From Phytobacter massiliensis JC163 (GTDB lineage Bacteria; Pseudomonadota; Gammaproteobacteria; Enterobacterales; Enterobacteriaceae), in the NCBI RefSeq assembly GCF_000321045.1, contig NZ_HE578945.1, forward strand, positions 486,018 through 550,017: a DNA stretch of 64,000 bases, given 5' to 3'. Below the pieces are notes generated by a model that was not told the DNA's origin, ran no database searches, and saw nothing but the letters and a program-made list of their open reading frames with translations. Below, one piece after another: positions 61,682 through 64,000 of this stretch; position 1 is the first letter of the stretch, and each line of letters opens with the position of its first letter. A program made the translations under genes and the position numbers.

Positions 61682-62740
61682 GTGCGTCCTGACAAATCAC
61701 TCAGCCCCTTTGAGATCCGCCTTTACCGCCATTACCGCGTGGTGCATGGCGTTCGTATTGCGCTGGCGTTTATTCTGACTTTTCTGCTGGTGCGTTTGCT
61801 TGACGTGCCGGAAGGCACATGGCCGCTGATCACGCTGGTGGTGATCATGGGGCCTATCTCCTTTTGGGGGAATGTTGTGCCACGCGCTTTCGAGCGTATC
61901 GGCGGCACCATTCTGGGTTCGGCGCTGGGGCTGGTGGCGTTAAAGCTTGAACTTTTTTCACTGCCGCTGATGCTAACCTGGTGCGCAGGGGCGATGTTTT
62001 TATGCGGCTGGCTGGCGCTGGGTAAACGGCCTTATCAGGCCCTGCTGATTGGCATTACGCTTTCGGTGGTGGTAGGGGCGCCCGCCGGTGATATGACCAC
62101 CGCGCTGTGGCGAAGCGGCGATGTGATTTTTGGTTCGCTGCTGGCGATGTTATTTACCGGCATCTGGCCGCAGCGGGCCTTTCTGCACTGGCGCATCCAG
62201 ATGGCGAATTATGTCACCGTCTTCAACCGCATCTATCAGGCCGGTTTCTCCCGCAACCTGGTAGAGCGCCCGCGGCTGGAAAAGCACATGCAAAAGGTGC
62301 TCAACGACGTGGTGAAAATGCGCGGGCTTATTACGCCCGCCAGTAAAGAGACCCATATACAGAAGGCGATTTTTGAAGCTATCCAGACCGTCAGCCGCAA
62401 TATGGTGTGCGTACTGGAACTGCAAATCAATGCGCACTGGGCGTCGCGCGCCAGCCACTTTGTTATGCTTAACGCGCATACGTTGCAGGAGACGCAACAG
62501 ATGACGCAGCAGACGCTGTTGACCATCGCCCATGCGCTTTACGAAGGTAATCCGCAGCCGATCCTGGCGAATACGGAAAAGCTCAATGAGATTGTGGCCG
62601 AACTGCGTGAGCTGATAAGCGAGCATAAAGGCGATGCGCTGGCCGAAAATTCCATCCATGGCTACGTCTGGCTAAGTATGGAACTGGCGCGTCAGCTTGA
62701 ACTGCTCTCGCATTTGATTTGCCGGGCGCTGCGCAAATAA
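61682..62740 (+). CDS. yeeA: FUSC-family inner membrane protein YeeA
   Basis: A predicted membrane protein related to the fusaric acid resistance/AaeB exporter group; its substrate is unknown. The 352-residue protein has about six helices in residues 20-170 (LAFILTFLLVRLL, GPISFWGNVVPRAFERIGGTILGSALG) and a cytoplasmic C-terminal half. The start is GTG at 61682 (VRPDKSLSPFEIRLYRHYR), eight bases after GGAG. An upstream ATG at 61649 would add 11 residues not seen in E. coli YeeA. Confidence 0.93.
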   Translation: MRPDKSLSPFEIRLYRHYRVVHGVRIALAFILTFLLVRLLDVPEGTWPLITLVVIMGPISFWGNVVPRAFERIGGTILGSALGLVALKLELFSLPLMLTWCAGAMFLCGWLALGKRPYQALLIGITLSVVVGAPAGDMTTALWRSGDVIFGSLLAMLFTGIWPQRAFLHWRIQMANYVTVFNRIYQAGFSRNLVERPRLEKHMQKVLNDVVKMRGLITPASKETHIQKAIFEAIQTVSRNMVCVLELQINAHWASRASHFVMLNAHTLQETQQMTQQTLLTIAHALYEGNPQPILANTEKLNEIVAELRELISEHKGDALAENSIHGYVWLSMELARQLELLSHLICRALRK

Positions 62741-62906
62741 GCCTCAGATAAGCCGGAAAAGCGGGCGGGTTGTTTCGATTCAGCCCGATTTGAGGTTATG
62801 ATAGGTAAAAGCAAAAATCATTGTCATCAGCAGCGGCTAAAAGTAAGGTTTATCCTTTAGCGGTTGCTTTAACGAATCCGAATCTCACATTATCAGGGGT
62901 GTCAAA

Positions 62907-63242
62907 ATGGAAACAACCAAGCCTTCATTTCAGGACGTACTGGAGTTTGTTCGTCTGTTCCGTCGTAAGAATAAACTGCAGCGCGAAATCCAGGATGTTG
63001 AGAAAAAGATCCGTGACAACCAGAAGCGTGTTCTGCTGCTGGACAACCTGAGCGATTACATTAAGCCGGGTATGAGCGTGGAAGCGATTCAGGGCATTAT
63101 CGCCAGCATGAAAAGCGACTATGAAGACCGCGTGGATGATTACATCATCAAAAATGCCGAGATTTCCAAAGAGCGTCGTGAAATCTCTAAAAAGCTGAAA
63201 GCGATGGGCGAACTGAAAAGCGTCGAGCCGAAAGCCGAGTAA
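62907..63242 (+). CDS. tmaR: TmaR (YeeX), polar regulator of PTS enzyme I
   Basis: TmaR (YeeX) clusters at cell poles and holds enzyme I of the sugar phosphotransferase system there, controlling its activity. The 111-residue protein is nearly all helical and coiled-coil with a high charge. It opens [20 protein letters not shown], and only the last 10 or so residues differ from E. coli. Its own ribosome site (AGGGG) lies about ten bases upstream. Confidence 0.96.
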   Translation: METTKPSFQDVLEFVRLFRRKNKLQREIQDVEKKIRDNQKRVLLLDNLSDYIKPGMSVEAIQGIIASMKSDYEDRVDDYIIKNAEISKERREISKKLKAMGELKSVEPKAE

Positions 63243-63284
63243 CCGCGTCCGTTTATTGCCGCAGCTCTGCGTCATTTTTTAAAG

Positions 63285-63490
63285 CCGCATCCGGGGTTCC
63301 CGGATGCGGCTTTGCCTTATCCGGGCTACGAAACCCATGTCGTTGCGTGTCGTGTAGCCCGGGTAAGCGCAGCGCACCCGGGGTTCCCGGATGCGGCTTT
63401 GCCTTATCCGGGCTACGAAACCCGTGTCGTTGCGTATCGTGTAGCTCGGGTAAGCGCAGCGCACCCGCGGTTCCCGCCTTATCCTGGCGG
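63285..63490. repeat. tandem REP/BIME array, 87-base period
   Basis: Two almost identical 87-base units start at 63293 and 63380 (GGGGTTCCCGGATGCGGC, then CCTTATCCGGGCTACGAAA, TGTCGTTGCGT and GTAGCCCGGGTAAGCGCAGC), with a degraded third copy from 63467. The units differ at about four positions. Each holds two inverted REP-like halves. The array fills the space between convergent tmaR and pduX. Confidence 0.92.
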
Positions 63491-63493
63491 GGC

Positions 63494-64000
63494 TCAGGAT
63501 TCCCTTACGCCTCCCTCTACCAGCCGCAGCAGATGATGTACCGGCCAGTGCTGGCGCAAGGATGACCTGTTCAACTGGTGACGAATTTTCTCCACATCAT
63601 GACGCTGCTGGTCGAGAAACAGCCCCACCACGCTGCCGCTGTGGGCGACATTCAGCCCGTACAAGCCATGCCGCTCCACCAGCGCCAACAGCGCGTGGAA
63701 GCCGGGCTTGGGCAACAGCGCCTGGCTTGCCACCGCGCTCTGCAGCGCGGCCTCCCCTAATAACGATGGTTGATTTTGCCGGCAGGCCTGCTGCACTTTT
63801 TGCCATGCGCACTCCAGCGCCTGCGCACTTGCTATCAGCGCCTGCCTGCGCGGAAGACGGTGATAATCCGCCGTGCGAAGCGTAACCGGGCTTTCCAGCA
63901 GCAGGATATCCATCTCCGGCAGGCCCGGACAGGGCAGGGCGGTGTGGGCGGTATTATGATCGAAAAGCGTTAAGGCGCGAAACAGCGTACTGTCGGTAGG
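63494..64000 (-). CDS. pduX: L-threonine kinase PduX, C-terminal part
   Basis: PduX phosphorylates L-threonine for the aminopropanol linker of coenzyme B12, needed by propanediol utilisation. The frame is open from the right edge of the window to its stop at 63494-63496, giving about 168 residues; the N-terminal half with the GHMP ATP loop lies outside. Visible features are DSTLFRALTLFDHN, LDILLLESPVTL-like MDILLLESPVTLRTADYHRL and the GHMP C-terminal motif GLYGLNVAHSGSVVGLFLD. In Salmonella pduX also ends next to yeeX. A pdu/cob region probably follows beyond the window. Confidence 0.8.
   Translation of the reverse strand, partial: PTDSTLFRALTLFDHNTAHTALPCPGLPEMDILLLESPVTLRTADYHRLPRRQALIASAQALECAWQKVQQACRQNQPSLLGEAALQSAVASQALLPKPGFHALLALVERHGLYGLNVAHSGSVVGLFLDQQRHDVEKIRHQLNRSSLRQHWPVHHLLRLVEGGVRES

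Noticed and set aside
63285-63490. CRISPR array from the direct repeats near the right end
   Set aside because: The unit is 87 bases with only two good copies, no variable spacers, and clear REP halves. No cas genes are in the window.

Overview
The window is a chromosomal segment from a member of the Enterobacteriaceae. It carries udk-dcd-asmA, the complete colanic acid (M-antigen) cluster from wza to wcaM, galF, an O-antigen locus, gnd and ugd, a UDP-glucuronate 4-epimerase gene, the histidine operon, and then yeeZ-plaP-sbcB-dacD-sbmC-yeeA-yeeX. It ends inside a gene that looks like pduX. Gene order follows E. coli and Salmonella. The pduX/yeeX/yeeA/sbmC/dacD neighbourhood is the Salmonella or Citrobacter type, and the epimerase between ugd and his recalls Klebsiella and Enterobacter. 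I would place it near Citrobacter, Kluyvera or Enterobacter but cannot name a species. No tRNA, rRNA, CRISPR array, insertion sequence or prophage was seen.

Layout. Bases 416-3599 (+) hold udk, dcd and asmA. The membrane protein gene yegH (3730-5313, -) converges on asmA. A 0.7 kb AT-rich control region with an Rcs-like palindrome and a JUMPstart/ops element precedes the colanic acid genes (6006-28579, +): wza, wzb, wzc, wcaA-F, gmd, fcl, gmm, wcaI, manC, manB, wcaJ, wzxC, wcaK, wcaL, wcaM. Together they make GDP-fucose, assemble the repeat unit, and flip, polymerise and export it. galF (28749-29641) follows with an apparent one-base deletion that breaks the frame.

A terminator and a second JUMPstart element lead into the O-antigen locus (30027-43847, +). 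It holds rfbB, rfbA, rfbD, rfbC (dTDP-L-rhamnose), a family 2 glycosyltransferase, an ABC transporter pair (wzm, wzt with a C-terminal carbohydrate-binding domain), and a 1337-residue protein. That protein joins a methyltransferase, a kinase-like segment, a long coiled coil and two glycosyltransferase domains. Behind a hairpin comes a Gtr-like trio: a large polytopic membrane protein, a GtrA-type flippase and a GtrB-type bactoprenol glycosyltransferase. No O-antigen wzx, wzy or wzz is present. The locus therefore looks like an ABC-transporter-dependent, probably rhamnose-rich and methyl-capped O-polysaccharide, with periplasmic side-branch addition. It is the most interesting part of the window.

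Bases 43961-64000. gnd and ugd (+) are followed by the epimerase (-) and hisIFAHBCDG (-), with a leader peptide gene and attenuator at 55087-55235. yeeZ and plaP (+) lack the yeeY, yeeD and yeeE neighbours found in E. coli. sbcB (-) and dacD (+) are divergent, sbmC carries a LexA box, and yeeA and yeeX follow. Tandem REP-type repeats separate yeeX from the convergent, truncated pduX. REP-like palindromes also lie at three other gene ends.
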